A stretch of DNA of 64,000 nucleotides from Anaerolineales bacterium (GCA_015075725.1 JABTTV010000001.1:4021223-4085222); one strand, 5' to 3'; counted from the first letter of the stretch, positions 32,679-41,903 are shown. Numbers and translations are program-made. Notes: a model not told the origin generated them from the letters alone.

Positions 32679-34844
32679 CTACTGAATTTTCCTCTTCGCC
32701 TGCTCAACCACCTCGACAACTTCGGGAAGGTCCATGTTCAGTTCGCGAAGTTTTTCCACGGTGGGAATGCTGTTCTTATCCCAGCCACGGCGTTCGTAGA
32801 CGGCGTCCATCAGCAATTCATACTGCGCTTCACGATATTTGCGGAGGTGCGCCATTTTCTCCTCCGTGGACAGTTCCGCCGGGTCAATACCGATGAGTTT
32901 CTTCAATTGATCATCGTAGCGCTCCCGTCGCGATTCGAATTCAAGTTTGGTCACAGGTCCCATCGCGCGGTAAGGCGGAAAATCATGCCTGCGTCCGACG
33001 CGTCCCATGCGCAGGGCGAATACTTTTTGAAAGTTATACACTCGCTCCGATTGCGCCAGCAAATCTTCGGCCCTGGTCGGCTTGCCGGTCACACCCTGAT
33101 GAATCCACGTGTAGTTTTCGACGTGCTCCTGCACTTTGGCGGGTTCCTTGGTTTCCTTATTATTCGCGGGCGAAATATCGTTCCACGGGAGTTTGCACAG
33201 TCCATGCAGGCTGAACCACGTCCGCCACATCGGGAAGTAGTGCAACGCTTCGGCTTTGTCCTGAAAACCGGGCAGGAGGTTATGAACCTGATCCATGAAG
33301 ATCAGCCAGGCTTCATCGTGCTGGGGACCTTTGGTCGCCAGTCCGTAGCCGCCCTGCTGGGCAAGCGATTCCTTGGTCATATACTCGGAAATCTCCATGC
33401 CCTTGATCTCCATGCCAATGTCGTGCATGAAGACCGGGTCGCCGCCGAATTCGCGCGCAAAATATTCCTTCATGTAGCGCACGCCCTGGCCGACGATCAC
33501 GCCAAAGCCTTCGCCGCGCGCCATTTGGTGAAGTAATTCAAGCGCCGCCGCTGCGTTGCCGAAGTTCAACTCCAAGCCGCCGGTGCGCTCCTTGTTCAAA
33601 ATCCCTTCCTCGTAACATTCCATTGCGAAGGCGATGCAGTTCGCCACCGAGATCGTGTCGATGCCGTAGGTGTCGCAGTAGAAGTTGAGTTCGAGGACCT
33701 TCTGCGCGTCAAAGTTTCCAATGTTCGAACCGAGTCCTGCGGCGTTCTCGTATTCAGGACCATCCACCAGAACGCAGGTGCCGGCATAGGGTCCGGTTTG
33801 AATCGGGAAGTGATCAACGCCGTGCGAGCAGGACATGGTACATCCCAGCCAGCATCCATCCGGCAGGCCTTGGGTGAATTTTTCCTTCCAGACTTTGGAA
33901 TCGATCTTGTGCGTGTCAGGATGCGAGCCGAAGCGGAAGTTGTGCGTCGGCAGAAGGTCGAAGTGATCCATTACATCCACAATGTTGGCAGTACCGATCT
34001 TCCGCATCTGATTCTGCGAATCGTCCAGTTCTGTGATCTCTTTATTGATACGCTGCCCTGCCTGGCGGATAAGCGCCATATCTGCCACGCCGTTCTTGTC
34101 GCCACTCATATCGCTAAAGCGGCAAACGATGGCGGCAATCTTCTTGTCGCGGAAAACGCGCCCCGCGCCGCCGCGTCCCGCCTGTTTGATGCGCGCCTCC
34201 TTCCGGCGGACGTCGTACCAGGTGGAGTTGATCGCGGCAATGCGCGTGTGCTCCGCGGCTTGACCCGAGGATAAAACCGAAACGCCGCGTTTGCCCTTTT
34301 CGTCGCCGCCATACTTCGCGGTGAGGATGTTACCGATCAGATGCGAATCTTCCGCTTCGAATGAGTACGGCTCGATCGTGACCCGGCCATTATCGCCGTC
34401 GATGAAGATGATCACATCCCGAGCCGCTTTGCCCTGAATTTCAAGCGCGTCGAAGCCAGAGAATTTGAGGAACGGCGCAAAATACCCGCCCACATTGCTG
34501 TCAATCACGTTCCCTGTCAGCGGACTAAGCGTAACCACCGTTGATTTGCCTGTGCCGGGATACGCGGTGATCCCACAAATCGGTCCGTTTGCAATCACCA
34601 GTTCATTCCGCGGGTCGTCCCAGGTGGTTTCAGGTGTAACGGCATCCCACAGCAGCTTGAGCGCAAATCCGCGCCCGCCTGTGAACAGGTCTTTCATTTG
34701 CTGCGTGACCGGTTTTTCAGAAATCAGGTTGTTTTCCAAATTGATGTAGAGCGTTCGGTTGGCGTACCCGCGTTCGACGGCACGCAGTTCATACGAATAT
34801 TCCCCCAAGAGAGTCGATTCTGCTGGTTGTGCAGACAGTGTCAT
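32679..34844 (-). CDS. aldehyde:ferredoxin oxidoreductase family enzyme (tungsten/molybdopterin)
   Basis: A 721-residue AOR-family enzyme. I use ATG 34844, behind AAAGGAG; the frame is open to a TTG at 34850. The N-terminal domain shows the pterin region (TGGRGFALKLLWD, GPICGITAYPGTGKSTVVTLSPLTG, GGYFAPFLKFSGFDALEIQGKA). Iron-sulfur ligands are at C331, C335 and C339 (C-x3-C-x3-C) with a later Cys in SLHGLCKLPW. Most AORs have C-x2-C-x3-C, so this loop is one residue longer. It would interconvert aldehydes and acids with ferredoxin. No small subunit or ferredoxin is adjacent. Confidence 0.9.
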   Translation of the reverse strand: MTLSAQPAESTLLGEYSYELRAVERGYANRTLYINLENNLISEKPVTQQMKDLFTGGRGFALKLLWDAVTPETTWDDPRNELVIANGPICGITAYPGTGKSTVVTLSPLTGNVIDSNVGGYFAPFLKFSGFDALEIQGKAARDVIIFIDGDNGRVTIEPYSFEAEDSHLIGNILTAKYGGDEKGKRGVSVLSSGQAAEHTRIAAINSTWYDVRRKEARIKQAGRGGAGRVFRDKKIAAIVCRFSDMSGDKNGVADMALIRQAGQRINKEITELDDSQNQMRKIGTANIVDVMDHFDLLPTHNFRFGSHPDTHKIDSKVWKEKFTQGLPDGCWLGCTMSCSHGVDHFPIQTGPYAGTCVLVDGPEYENAAGLGSNIGNFDAQKVLELNFYCDTYGIDTISVANCIAFAMECYEEGILNKERTGGLELNFGNAAAALELLHQMARGEGFGVIVGQGVRYMKEYFAREFGGDPVFMHDIGMEIKGMEISEYMTKESLAQQGGYGLATKGPQHDEAWLIFMDQVHNLLPGFQDKAEALHYFPMWRTWFSLHGLCKLPWNDISPANNKETKEPAKVQEHVENYTWIHQGVTGKPTRAEDLLAQSERVYNFQKVFALRMGRVGRRHDFPPYRAMGPVTKLEFESRRERYDDQLKKLIGIDPAELSTEEKMAHLRKYREAQYELLMDAVYERRGWDKNSIPTVEKLRELNMDLPEVVEVVEQAKRKIQ

Positions 34845-35071
34845 ATGCAATTCTCCTTTTTGTGTAACGGCGCGGAAAAAAATGCCGTTTTTATTATGAC
34901 AGAGAAGGCAACCAACGCATACTGATTATCTTCCCGTTTTGAGAGTGTCAGGAAGAACCTTGTTTTGAAGTCGTGCGAAGGATAATCACACGAAGCTCGC
35001 CGGAATTTATTGCTCCGATCTCGATGGCGGTGTATTTGCACATGAGATTTGTGCCCGTTCAAGCAGCCGCC

Positions 35072-35290
35072 GCCGTGGCTGGTCCGCTTTTTGACAGGAT
35101 GAAGTCTTTTCTAACCGGCGGGGATATCAATCCTTTCATTGGCGCGGTGGGAATTTCCGCCTTCCCGATGGCGGGCGGACTCGACGGCAGGTCCGCGAAC
35201 GATGAAGACTCGAACAATAATATCTTGATGCCCGCGATGGGAGCGACCACAGCGGGTCAACGGGACAGGGTGCCGCAGGAGGGATTCTCC
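35072..35290 (+). pseudogene. degenerate duplicate of the 3' end of mmdB
   Basis: The translation FDRMKSFLTGGDINPFIGAVG, ISAFPMAGGLDGRSANDEDS and LMPAMGATTAGQ aligns with mmdB residues about 293-360, whose own version is GKLMSFVTGGKINPLIGAAG and so on. Agreement then continues only in another frame (AAGGIL after position 35274), so a frameshift has occurred. No decarboxylase start or membrane part is present. It lies in the 538-bp gap between the AOR gene and the next rightward gene. Confidence 0.85.
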
Positions 35291-35330
35291 CCTCATTCGA
35301 GAGCAAGATACCTGGCTTGGGAACGCGTTA

Positions 35331-35359
35331 TTGAAACCGCCGTCCCATCTTGCTATAAT
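35331..35359 (+). promoter_or_regulatory. sigma70-type promoter
   Basis: TTGAAA at 35331-35336 and TATAAT at 35354-35359 with a 17-base spacer. The likely transcription start falls about 17 bases before ATG 35383. Confidence 0.7.
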
Positions 35360-35382
35360 GATTTCGAAGAAATTGGTGTCGG

Positions 35383-35781
35383 ATGAACATGTCCCTTTGG
35401 AAGAAAAACGGTGTGTTCTACACAATCACCGGCATTGTGATCGCGCTGGCGGCATCCTTGGTACTGGATGGGTCCAATGGATTGGGACTTTCGGAGCTAT
35501 TCACAGGTATTGCCCTGCTATTGGCGGTTGGAGCCTTCCTATACCTCATGAACATGCAGGATGTATCCGAGAGGGAGGTTAATCGCAAAGTCCAGGCGGA
35601 ATATCCGCCTGAAAAACAACCGCAGGTCTTCGAAGTCTATCGCCGTTTGAAAAGCAGGGAACTGGATGGGCTTTTTCTCAAAATTCTCGATGACGCAAAA
35701 GGCGACGTTGGAAAAGTGACAAGCCTCGCCAATCTTGCCGAGAATGTGGGGTGGAAGGCTTTTATCGAAAACAAATGGTGA
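35383..35781 (+). CDS. membrane protein with two helices, unknown
   Basis: A 132-residue protein with two helices (about 10-30 and 37-55) and a soluble C-terminal half (EVNRKVQAEYPPEKQPQVFEVYRRLKSRELDGLFLKILDDAKGDVGKVTSLANLAE). No known family. The well-formed promoter 24 bases upstream supports expression. It is not obviously linked to the neighbours. Confidence 0.65.
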   Translation: MNMSLWKKNGVFYTITGIVIALAASLVLDGSNGLGLSELFTGIALLLAVGAFLYLMNMQDVSEREVNRKVQAEYPPEKQPQVFEVYRRLKSRELDGLFLKILDDAKGDVGKVTSLANLAENVGWKAFIENKW

Positions 35782-35913
35782 TCAAGGTTCTGGTGAATAA
35801 TTAACCCGAGACGATTTATAAACGAACCGGCAGCGGTTCGCGCAATGTCGATATCGGACTTGACAAGGGATTAATTGCGGCATTTCTGAACTCAAAATAA
35901 GCCATTATTGTGG

Positions 35914-35919
35914 TTTAAT
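35914..35919 (+). promoter_or_regulatory. -10 hexamer 6 nt before the acyl-CoA synthetase start
   Basis: TTTAAT, six bases, then ATG 35926; no Shine-Dalgarno sequence. Confidence 0.4.
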
Positions 35920-35925
35920 CCTCGA

Positions 35926-38022
35926 ATGGACTCTCCCCTTCTGCCCTTCTTTCAACCCAGAGGCGTCGTTGTCATCGGTGCGTCCACATCGCCTGAGAAA
36001 CTCGGCTACGGCGTGACGCGCAACCTCATCCAAGGCGGTTACAAGGGCGCAATCCATCTCCTCGCGCAAAAGAGCGGAGAGGTTTTCGGGAGGAAGATCC
36101 ATGCCAGCCTTCAGGATATCCCAGATCCCGTTGACCTTGCAATTCTCATTGTCCCCACACAAGCCACACCTCAAGTCATCGAAGATTGCGGCAGGCGCGG
36201 CATCCATGCCGCCGTCATCGTCTCGGCGGGCTTTCGTGAAGTTGGCGAAGAAGGCGCAAAGCTCGAACGACAATGTGTGGAAGTTGCACAGAAACACGAT
36301 GTGCGATTACTCGGTCCAAATTGCATCGGCACCATCGATACACACTATCCCCTCGATACGACATTCCTGCAACCTCCCATGCCCGAACAAGGCGGTATCG
36401 GTTTCATTTCTCATTCAGGCGCATTCGCTGCCGCCATCGTGGATTGGGCGCGCGGTCAGGGTTTCGGCTTCTCGCGCATCGTCAGCCTCGGCAATCAGGC
36501 GGATGTGAACGAAACCGATATGCTGACCATGCTCGCCGACGATCCGCATACTCATGTGATCGTGATGTACATGGAAAGCGTTTCAAATGGAAAACGATTC
36601 GTCCAGGCTGCGGGTGAAGTCGCGAAGCGGAAACCGGTCATTGCGTTGAAGGTCGGTCGCTTCGAGGCGGGACAAAAAGCGGCCGCCTCGCACACTGGAG
36701 CCTTAGCCGCATCGGATACCGCCTTCGATGCTGCTTTCGAAAAGGCAGGCATCCTACGCGCCGAGACCGCCGAGCAGATGTTCGACTGGGCGCGGGCACT
36801 CGAGAGATATCCGGGTGGTATTTCCACCGCAGGGAACGATCACAGCGCATACTCGGACACTTTAAGCAGGATTGCGATATTGACCAATGCAGGCGGACCG
36901 GGTGTGATCGCCGCCGATTCTCTCGAGAATAACAACATGGTCCTTGCCCGTTTGAGCGATGACACGCTGAAAGTTTTATCCGCCACTCTCCCACCCGCTG
37001 CAAATATAAACAACCCGGTCGATATGCTTGCCTCGGCATCCCCGGATCAATACGCCGAATGTTTGAAGATTCTCCTGCAGGATAAAAACGTGGACGCGGT
37101 GATGGTCATTCTCCCGCCTCCACCGATGTTCAAAGCGGACGAAGTAGCGAAAGCAGTCAATGCGGTGATCGGAAAATCCGATAAACCCGTCGTGATCGCC
37201 CTGATGGGCTCGAGGCTGGTCGAAAAGGCGGTCGAATCATTTACTCGGTCAAATGTTGTCACATTCCCATTTCCGGAACGTGCTGCATCCGCGTTGGCGG
37301 CATTGGTGAAACGCACAAAGGGAGCACAAAACCTACCGAACCTGCAAGCGGAGGTAAAACCCAAAATAGGCACGTCCTGGACTCCAAACGAGTTGATGAC
37401 CGCCTATGGCATCCCCTCCGCGCCGATCAAACTTGCCAGGACTGAAGACGAAGCCGTCGAAATCGCAAATGAACTTGGATATCCGGTCGTGATGAAGATC
37501 GCTTCGCCGGATATTCTGCACAAATCCGATGTCGGCGGCGTGGTGCTGAACATCAAGGATGCAGCATCGCTCCAAACCGCTTTTACGAAGATGTTGACAC
37601 AGATTCGATCCCGCGTACCTCCGCCGAAGGTCGACGGCGTTCACCTCCAATCGCATATCGCTGAAGGGCAGGAGGTCATTGTCGGGATGATGCGCGACGA
37701 ACAATTCGGTCCATTGATGATGTTTGGTTCGGGCGGGGTCGAGGTGGAAGGGCTCAAGGATGTAGCCTTCTGTCTGGGTCCGCTGGACCAATCCGAGGCG
37801 GAGGACATGATGCGTAAAACATGGGCTGGGAGGAAGTTAAAGGGTTTTCGTAGCATCCCGCCGGTGGATGAGGGATCGGTCAGGGATGTCTTGATCAACC
37901 TCTCGCGCCTCGCTGCCGAACATGAAGAGATCGAAGAGATCGAGATCAATCCCCTGCGCGTGCTTTCCAAGGGGGCGGTAGCTCTTGACATTAGGATCAA
38001 ACGGATTGAATTAAAGCCCTAA
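35926..38022 (+). CDS. ADP-forming acyl-CoA (acetyl-CoA) synthetase, fused alpha and beta
   Basis: A 698-residue fused enzyme. The alpha half has a CoA-binding Rossmann domain (FQPRGVVVIGASTSPEKLGYGV), a flavodoxin-like domain (GFISHSGAFAAAIVDWARGQG, SLGNQADVNETDML) and the swivelling part with the phosphohistidine region AASHTGALAASD. The beta half is an ATP-grasp domain (LGYPVVMKIASPDILHKSDVGGVVLNI ... GREVIVGMM-like EGQEVIVGMM ... EIEEIEINPLRVL). It converts acyl-CoA, ADP and phosphate to acid, CoA and ATP. Near the AOR and sodium-decarboxylase genes, it fits fermentative energy conservation. Confidence 0.95.
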   Translation: MDSPLLPFFQPRGVVVIGASTSPEKLGYGVTRNLIQGGYKGAIHLLAQKSGEVFGRKIHASLQDIPDPVDLAILIVPTQATPQVIEDCGRRGIHAAVIVSAGFREVGEEGAKLERQCVEVAQKHDVRLLGPNCIGTIDTHYPLDTTFLQPPMPEQGGIGFISHSGAFAAAIVDWARGQGFGFSRIVSLGNQADVNETDMLTMLADDPHTHVIVMYMESVSNGKRFVQAAGEVAKRKPVIALKVGRFEAGQKAAASHTGALAASDTAFDAAFEKAGILRAETAEQMFDWARALERYPGGISTAGNDHSAYSDTLSRIAILTNAGGPGVIAADSLENNNMVLARLSDDTLKVLSATLPPAANINNPVDMLASASPDQYAECLKILLQDKNVDAVMVILPPPPMFKADEVAKAVNAVIGKSDKPVVIALMGSRLVEKAVESFTRSNVVTFPFPERAASALAALVKRTKGAQNLPNLQAEVKPKIGTSWTPNELMTAYGIPSAPIKLARTEDEAVEIANELGYPVVMKIASPDILHKSDVGGVVLNIKDAASLQTAFTKMLTQIRSRVPPPKVDGVHLQSHIAEGQEVIVGMMRDEQFGPLMMFGSGGVEVEGLKDVAFCLGPLDQSEAEDMMRKTWAGRKLKGFRSIPPVDEGSVRDVLINLSRLAAEHEEIEEIEINPLRVLSKGAVALDIRIKRIELKP

Positions 38023-38054
38023 ATATCGTATAGTGTTCTTGAAAGGAGCGAACC

Positions 38055-38270
38055 ATGGCAGAAAGTGTTTACAAAGTGATCGAACTGGTCGGCACCAGCA
38101 CGGAGTCGTGGGAGAAAGCCGCTGCTGCGGCCGTGGAACGCGCGGCGCAATCCCTGCGCGACCTGCGCGTTGCCGAAGTCGTCGAAATGGATTTGGTTAT
38201 CGAAGAAGGTAAAGTAACCACGTATCGCACAAAATTAAAACTCTCATTTAAATACGAGAGCGGCGAATAA
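38055..38270 (+). CDS. dodecin (flavin-binding small protein)
   Basis: A 71-residue dodecin: YKVIELVGTSTESWEKAAAAAVERAAQSLRDLRVAEVVEMDL and a final strand TTYRTKLKLSFKYE. Dodecins form dodecamers that store or buffer flavins. The strong AAAGGAG at 38042-38048 indicates good expression. It follows the acyl-CoA synthetase by 32 bases; a shared transcript is possible. Confidence 0.95.
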   Translation: MAESVYKVIELVGTSTESWEKAAAAAVERAAQSLRDLRVAEVVEMDLVIEEGKVTTYRTKLKLSFKYESGE

Positions 38271-38300
38271 TCCTCGCAAGAAAAGGCGGTTGTACAGGAA

Positions 38301-38876
38301 TTGAATCCCTTCGCAGGAAGGGATATTGCAGGTTTTGGATATTATCGAATGAAGGTTGATTACAGACAGGACCAGGATCCCGAATTGATGAATCTCGCAA
38401 GAGCGCGTTTTTCAGACGAGATCAGGCAGCTGCGAGCGGTTGGATTTACAGATTTCTGCTGTTATACCGAACTCCTGCCAAAATACAGCGCGATCACTCA
38501 TCTGCCCATTTTCATCCTCGCAAAGCTCAACCGCGAGATCATCCGGGTGGAATCGCCGCTGCGGCTCGCGATGAGCCAGCCGATCCTTGCGCATCGCGAA
38601 CGGGGCGCATACGCGCTGGTTTTTGGGATGGGAATAAAGTTCTATACGCTTTTTACGGACGGCACAGGGTTGATCAGCGCGAACTTTCCCTCGCAGCCCA
38701 TTCAGGACATGACGCTAAAAATCTACAAAACCGCCGAGCCGCGCAGCATCGCGGATTGCTGGCAGGCTCACAACGTTGAAGTTGCGGGTTTTCAAAAGAT
38801 GGGCAGAGAAGTCGATAATCTCATTCGCTTCGAAAGTTATTTATCCATTTCCCGGCGGGAGGAAACAACAGCATGA
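38301..38876 (+). CDS. conserved hypothetical protein
   Basis: The frame is open from a TTG at 38301; the first ATG is at 38349. Either start gives a 175-191-residue soluble protein with no motif I recognise (DEIRQLRAVGFTDFCCYTELLPKYS, AHRERGAYALVFGMGIKFYTLFTDG, PRSIADCWQAHNVEVAGF). The NPFAGRDIAGFGYYRM section before the ATG looks protein-like, so I keep the longer form with reservation. Its stop overlaps the next start (ATGA). Confidence 0.65.
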   Translation: MNPFAGRDIAGFGYYRMKVDYRQDQDPELMNLARARFSDEIRQLRAVGFTDFCCYTELLPKYSAITHLPIFILAKLNREIIRVESPLRLAMSQPILAHRERGAYALVFGMGIKFYTLFTDGTGLISANFPSQPIQDMTLKIYKTAEPRSIADCWQAHNVEVAGFQKMGREVDNLIRFESYLSISRREETTA

Positions 38877-39694
38877 TGCAATTGGAAAAATTCATCGACC
38901 GATTCGAGGGCAGGACCATCAGCGTGGCTGCACACGACCTGGAAACGGGAGGGGAAATCCTCGTCAACGCAGATTTAAAGATGCATCCCGCCAGCACAAT
39001 GAAGGTGCCGGTGATGATGGAGGTGTTCCGGCAGGCGGAGGCGGGTTTGCTTTCATTCGATGAACGGCTGTCGGTCTACAACTCGTTCAAAAGCATCGTG
39101 GATGGAAGCGAATTCGCGCTCGAAGAAGCCGACGACTCGGATAAAACGCTGTACATGCGGATCGGCGAAACCGAGACCATCCGCGAGCTGAACAGATTGA
39201 TGATCGTGCGCTCCTCGAATCTTGCCACGAATCTATTGATGGAGCGGGTCGGGGTGGCTCGAGTGAATGCGTTCATAAGCGAACTTGGAATTAAGGACAT
39301 GTCGGTCATCCGCGGATTGGAGGATAAAAAGGCGTATCGCCTCGACATTAACAATTCCGCCAGTGCGCGCAGTTCCACTCACATGATGCGACTGATCGCG
39401 GACGGCAGGGTCGTTTCCAAGCAGGCGAGCGATGAGATGATCCAGGTGATGCTCGGTCAGGAGTTCAACGAAAGCATTCCAGCCCTGCTTCCCGCCGAAG
39501 CGAAGGTGGCGCATAAAACCGGGTGGACAGGTGAGTACTACCACGATACCGGCATTGTTTTCCCGCCGGGACGCAAGCCATATGCGATCTCCCTTTTCAC
39601 GCAGGGTTTCCCCGAGAACGACGAGACTCAGGCGCACGATTGCATGGCGCAAATTTCGAAAATGATATACTCTGCCATGACAACCGGGCAATGA
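38873..39694 (+). CDS. serine hydrolase with class A beta-lactamase fold, no signal peptide
   Basis: A 273-residue protein with the three serine-acylase motifs: Ser41-x-x-Lys44 (STMK), an SxN-type SSN at 114-116 and KTG at 215-217 (HKTGWTG). No secretion signal and no obvious omega-loop glutamate in the expected ExxLN form (the region reads LEDKKAYRLDINN), so a true lactamase is doubtful. It may act on cell-internal peptides or be a non-lactam hydrolase. Overlaps the previous gene, so cotranslated. Confidence 0.8.
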   Translation: MMQLEKFIDRFEGRTISVAAHDLETGGEILVNADLKMHPASTMKVPVMMEVFRQAEAGLLSFDERLSVYNSFKSIVDGSEFALEEADDSDKTLYMRIGETETIRELNRLMIVRSSNLATNLLMERVGVARVNAFISELGIKDMSVIRGLEDKKAYRLDINNSASARSSTHMMRLIADGRVVSKQASDEMIQVMLGQEFNESIPALLPAEAKVAHKTGWTGEYYHDTGIVFPPGRKPYAISLFTQGFPENDETQAHDCMAQISKMIYSAMTTGQ

Positions 39695-39724
39695 TCTCGA
39701 CTTCGTGATTCCCAAAGGAATTCC

Positions 39725-40522
39725 ATGATCTCTGTTTCAAACCTCACCTATTTCCCCATCAAAGCCTGCAAAGGCTTTGATGTTACATCGACATATATCG
39801 AACGGATGGGGCTGGAAAACGACCGCCGCATGATGGTCGTCACACCGGATGGCAGGTTCCTGACCCAGCGGGAATATCCGCGCCTGGCGCTGGTCACGCC
39901 CACGCTGCAGAACGAGGCGGTGGTTTTGTCCGCACCGGATTTCGATTCGATCCAAATCCATATTCAAAGTTCGGGAACACCCATCCCGGTCGAAATTTGG
40001 TCAAGCAAAGGTGTGGATGCCATCGATCAGGGCGATGACGCCGCCGGATGGCTATCGGATTGGCTAAACATTTCGGTACGGCTTGTGCGCATCACGGACG
40101 GCTTCAAGCGCAAATTGAATCCGGCCTATGCCGTCAACAGCGACGATCACACCGGATTTGCAGACGGATACCCGATCCTGATCATTTCTGAAGAATCGCT
40201 TCAAGACTTAAACTCGCGGTTGGATTCCGCAGTCCCGATGAATCGATTCCGCCCGAACCTGGTGGTAAAGGGATGTGAACCGTTTGCAGAAGATGCCTGG
40301 AAGCGCATCCGAATCGGCGACGTGGAGATGGCGCTGGTCAAGCCTTGTCCGCGCTGCGTTGTGACAACGATCGACAAGGAAACGCTGGCGAAAAGCAAGG
40401 AACCGCTCAAAACGCTGGAAAAATTCCGCAGGCACGAACTCGGCGCGATTTTTGGAATGAACACCATCCCGCTGAACGAAGGGAAGGTCGAAGTTGGTAT
40501 GGAAGTGGAGGTGATCGGGTAA
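39725..40522 (+). CDS. MOSC domain protein (YcbX-like)
   Basis: A 265-residue protein. The N-terminal MOSC_N domain (VSNLTYFPIKACKGFDVTSTYIERMGLENDRRMMVVTPDGRFLTQREYP) is followed by the MOSC domain, which has the conserved Cys in KPCPRCVVTTID and the final EVGMEVEVIG. YcbX-type proteins take part in molybdenum-cofactor-linked reduction of N-hydroxylated compounds. Molybdopterin use fits the AOR nearby. It shares a base with the next start (stop 40520-40522, ATG 40522). Confidence 0.9.
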   Translation: MISVSNLTYFPIKACKGFDVTSTYIERMGLENDRRMMVVTPDGRFLTQREYPRLALVTPTLQNEAVVLSAPDFDSIQIHIQSSGTPIPVEIWSSKGVDAIDQGDDAAGWLSDWLNISVRLVRITDGFKRKLNPAYAVNSDDHTGFADGYPILIISEESLQDLNSRLDSAVPMNRFRPNLVVKGCEPFAEDAWKRIRIGDVEMALVKPCPRCVVTTIDKETLAKSKEPLKTLEKFRRHELGAIFGMNTIPLNEGKVEVGMEVEVIG

Positions 40523-40809
40523 TGGAGCTGTTTATCGACATCCTCGGTTGGATCGGTTCCGGTCTTTATCTTCTAGCATTTGGCTTGAACTCAGCCAGAA
40601 AGGTTAAAAGCGACTCTCTGACGTATCAGGGCATGAACATTTTTGCAGGTATCATCATGACGTATTACACATTCAGCCACGGCGCATATTCGGCGACGGC
40701 GTTGAATACTGTTTGGGCATTAATCGGGGTGGCGACGTTGATAAACAAAAGATATGGTGGTCGATTCGTTTCGAAAAACAACGAGGAACGGATCGATACC
40801 ACCAATTGA
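40522..40809 (+). CDS. small membrane protein of CBU_0592-like type
   Basis: A 95-residue protein with three helices (about 5-23, 36-54, 58-75). The start overlaps the MOSC stop by one base, so translation is coupled. The arrangement DILGWIGSGLYLLAFGLN ... SDSLTYQGMNIFAGIIMTYYTF fits the small membrane family around CBU_0592, but with low certainty. Its role beside a MOSC gene is unknown. Confidence 0.65.
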   Translation: MELFIDILGWIGSGLYLLAFGLNSARKVKSDSLTYQGMNIFAGIIMTYYTFSHGAYSATALNTVWALIGVATLINKRYGGRFVSKNNEERIDTTN

Positions 40810-40892
40810 AGGCAAAGATCAAAAGATGATCATTACTTGTTGGCTTCTAAACAAGTGGGACAAACACTCACCCTGCCCAACCCATGGAGAAT

Positions 40893-41903
40893 TCATAAAA
40901 TCGAATTCGAATATTTATCCGCAAACAGCGCCGGTTGACCGCCCGTGTGCCAGAAAAGAATCGACTCGTCCTTCCTGAAAAACCCTTTGCGAATGAGGTC
41001 GATCATCCCGGCGGCGGCGCGCCCGGTGTAGACGGGGTCGAGCAGTAAACCTTCGTGGCGGGCGAATAGATTGATGGCTTCCCTTTCTCCTTCACCAAAA
41101 ACTCCATAACCCGCCTGGCAATAATGATCATTCGCAAGGACGTCATCACGGGTGAAGTTGATACGCTCTCCAAGTTTCTCACCGGCTTGTGAAGCCAACG
41201 CAGAGACATAATTTTTCAAGTCATCTTCGGTCTCATCGATGCTTATTCCCAATACTTTCCCCTTGAACCCAAAGACTCTTTGACCCAGCACCAACCCGGC
41301 ATGTGTCCCGCCGGAGGATGTGCCGAAGACGATCCAGTCAAAGCCACGCTCCAGATCCCGGAGGATTTCAAAACCTCCGAGGTCACCATTTAATTGTTTC
41401 ATCAACTCTTCCATTGCAAATGCGTAGCCCAAGGCACCGGTCGGGCTGGAGCCGCCATACGGGACAAGATAAGGCTTCCTCCCCGCCACAACCGCGTCAT
41501 CATAGGTTTTGCCTAAAATCTGGTCGCGGAAGGCGCGGTCTTCGACGGTGATGATTTCCGCGCCAAAAAGCTGATCGAGCAGGAGATTGGCGGAGGCTTG
41601 TTCCGGCCTTACACCTGTCAGCACAAGTTTACATTCGAAACCGTACCTGGCTGCAGCTGCCGCGGTCTGACGGCAGTGATTGGATTGCATCGCCCCGCCG
41701 GATATGAGGGTGTACGCGCCTTGTTCGCAGGCTTCCGCCACGAGAAATTCCAATTTGCGGGTTTTGTTCCCCCCAAATGCGAGTCCTGTCTGGTCGTCGC
41801 GTTTGACAAAGATGCGCGGTCCATCAAGAACGGTGGAAAGATTTACCAATTCTTCAATCGGCGTTGGGAGGTGGGCAAATTTCAACCGGGCGATTTTTTC
41901 CAT
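40893..41903 (-). CDS. PLP-dependent D-cysteine desulfhydrase / ACC deaminase family enzyme
   Basis: I start at ATG 41903, behind TAGGAG; the frame is open to 41927. The 336-residue product has FVKRDDQTGLAFGGNKTRKLEFLVAEA, in which the Lys of NKTRK is the PLP anchor, then SGGAMQSNHCRQTAAAAARYG and the glycine loop VFGTSSGGTHAGLVLG. The family degrades D-cysteine or related amino acids to pyruvate, sulfide and ammonia. ACC deaminase is a sister; specificity is uncertain. Confidence 0.85.
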   Translation of the reverse strand: MEKIARLKFAHLPTPIEELVNLSTVLDGPRIFVKRDDQTGLAFGGNKTRKLEFLVAEACEQGAYTLISGGAMQSNHCRQTAAAAARYGFECKLVLTGVRPEQASANLLLDQLFGAEIITVEDRAFRDQILGKTYDDAVVAGRKPYLVPYGGSSPTGALGYAFAMEELMKQLNGDLGGFEILRDLERGFDWIVFGTSSGGTHAGLVLGQRVFGFKGKVLGISIDETEDDLKNYVSALASQAGEKLGERINFTRDDVLANDHYCQAGYGVFGEGEREAINLFARHEGLLLDPVYTGRAAAGMIDLIRKGFFRKDESILFWHTGGQPALFADKYSNSIL

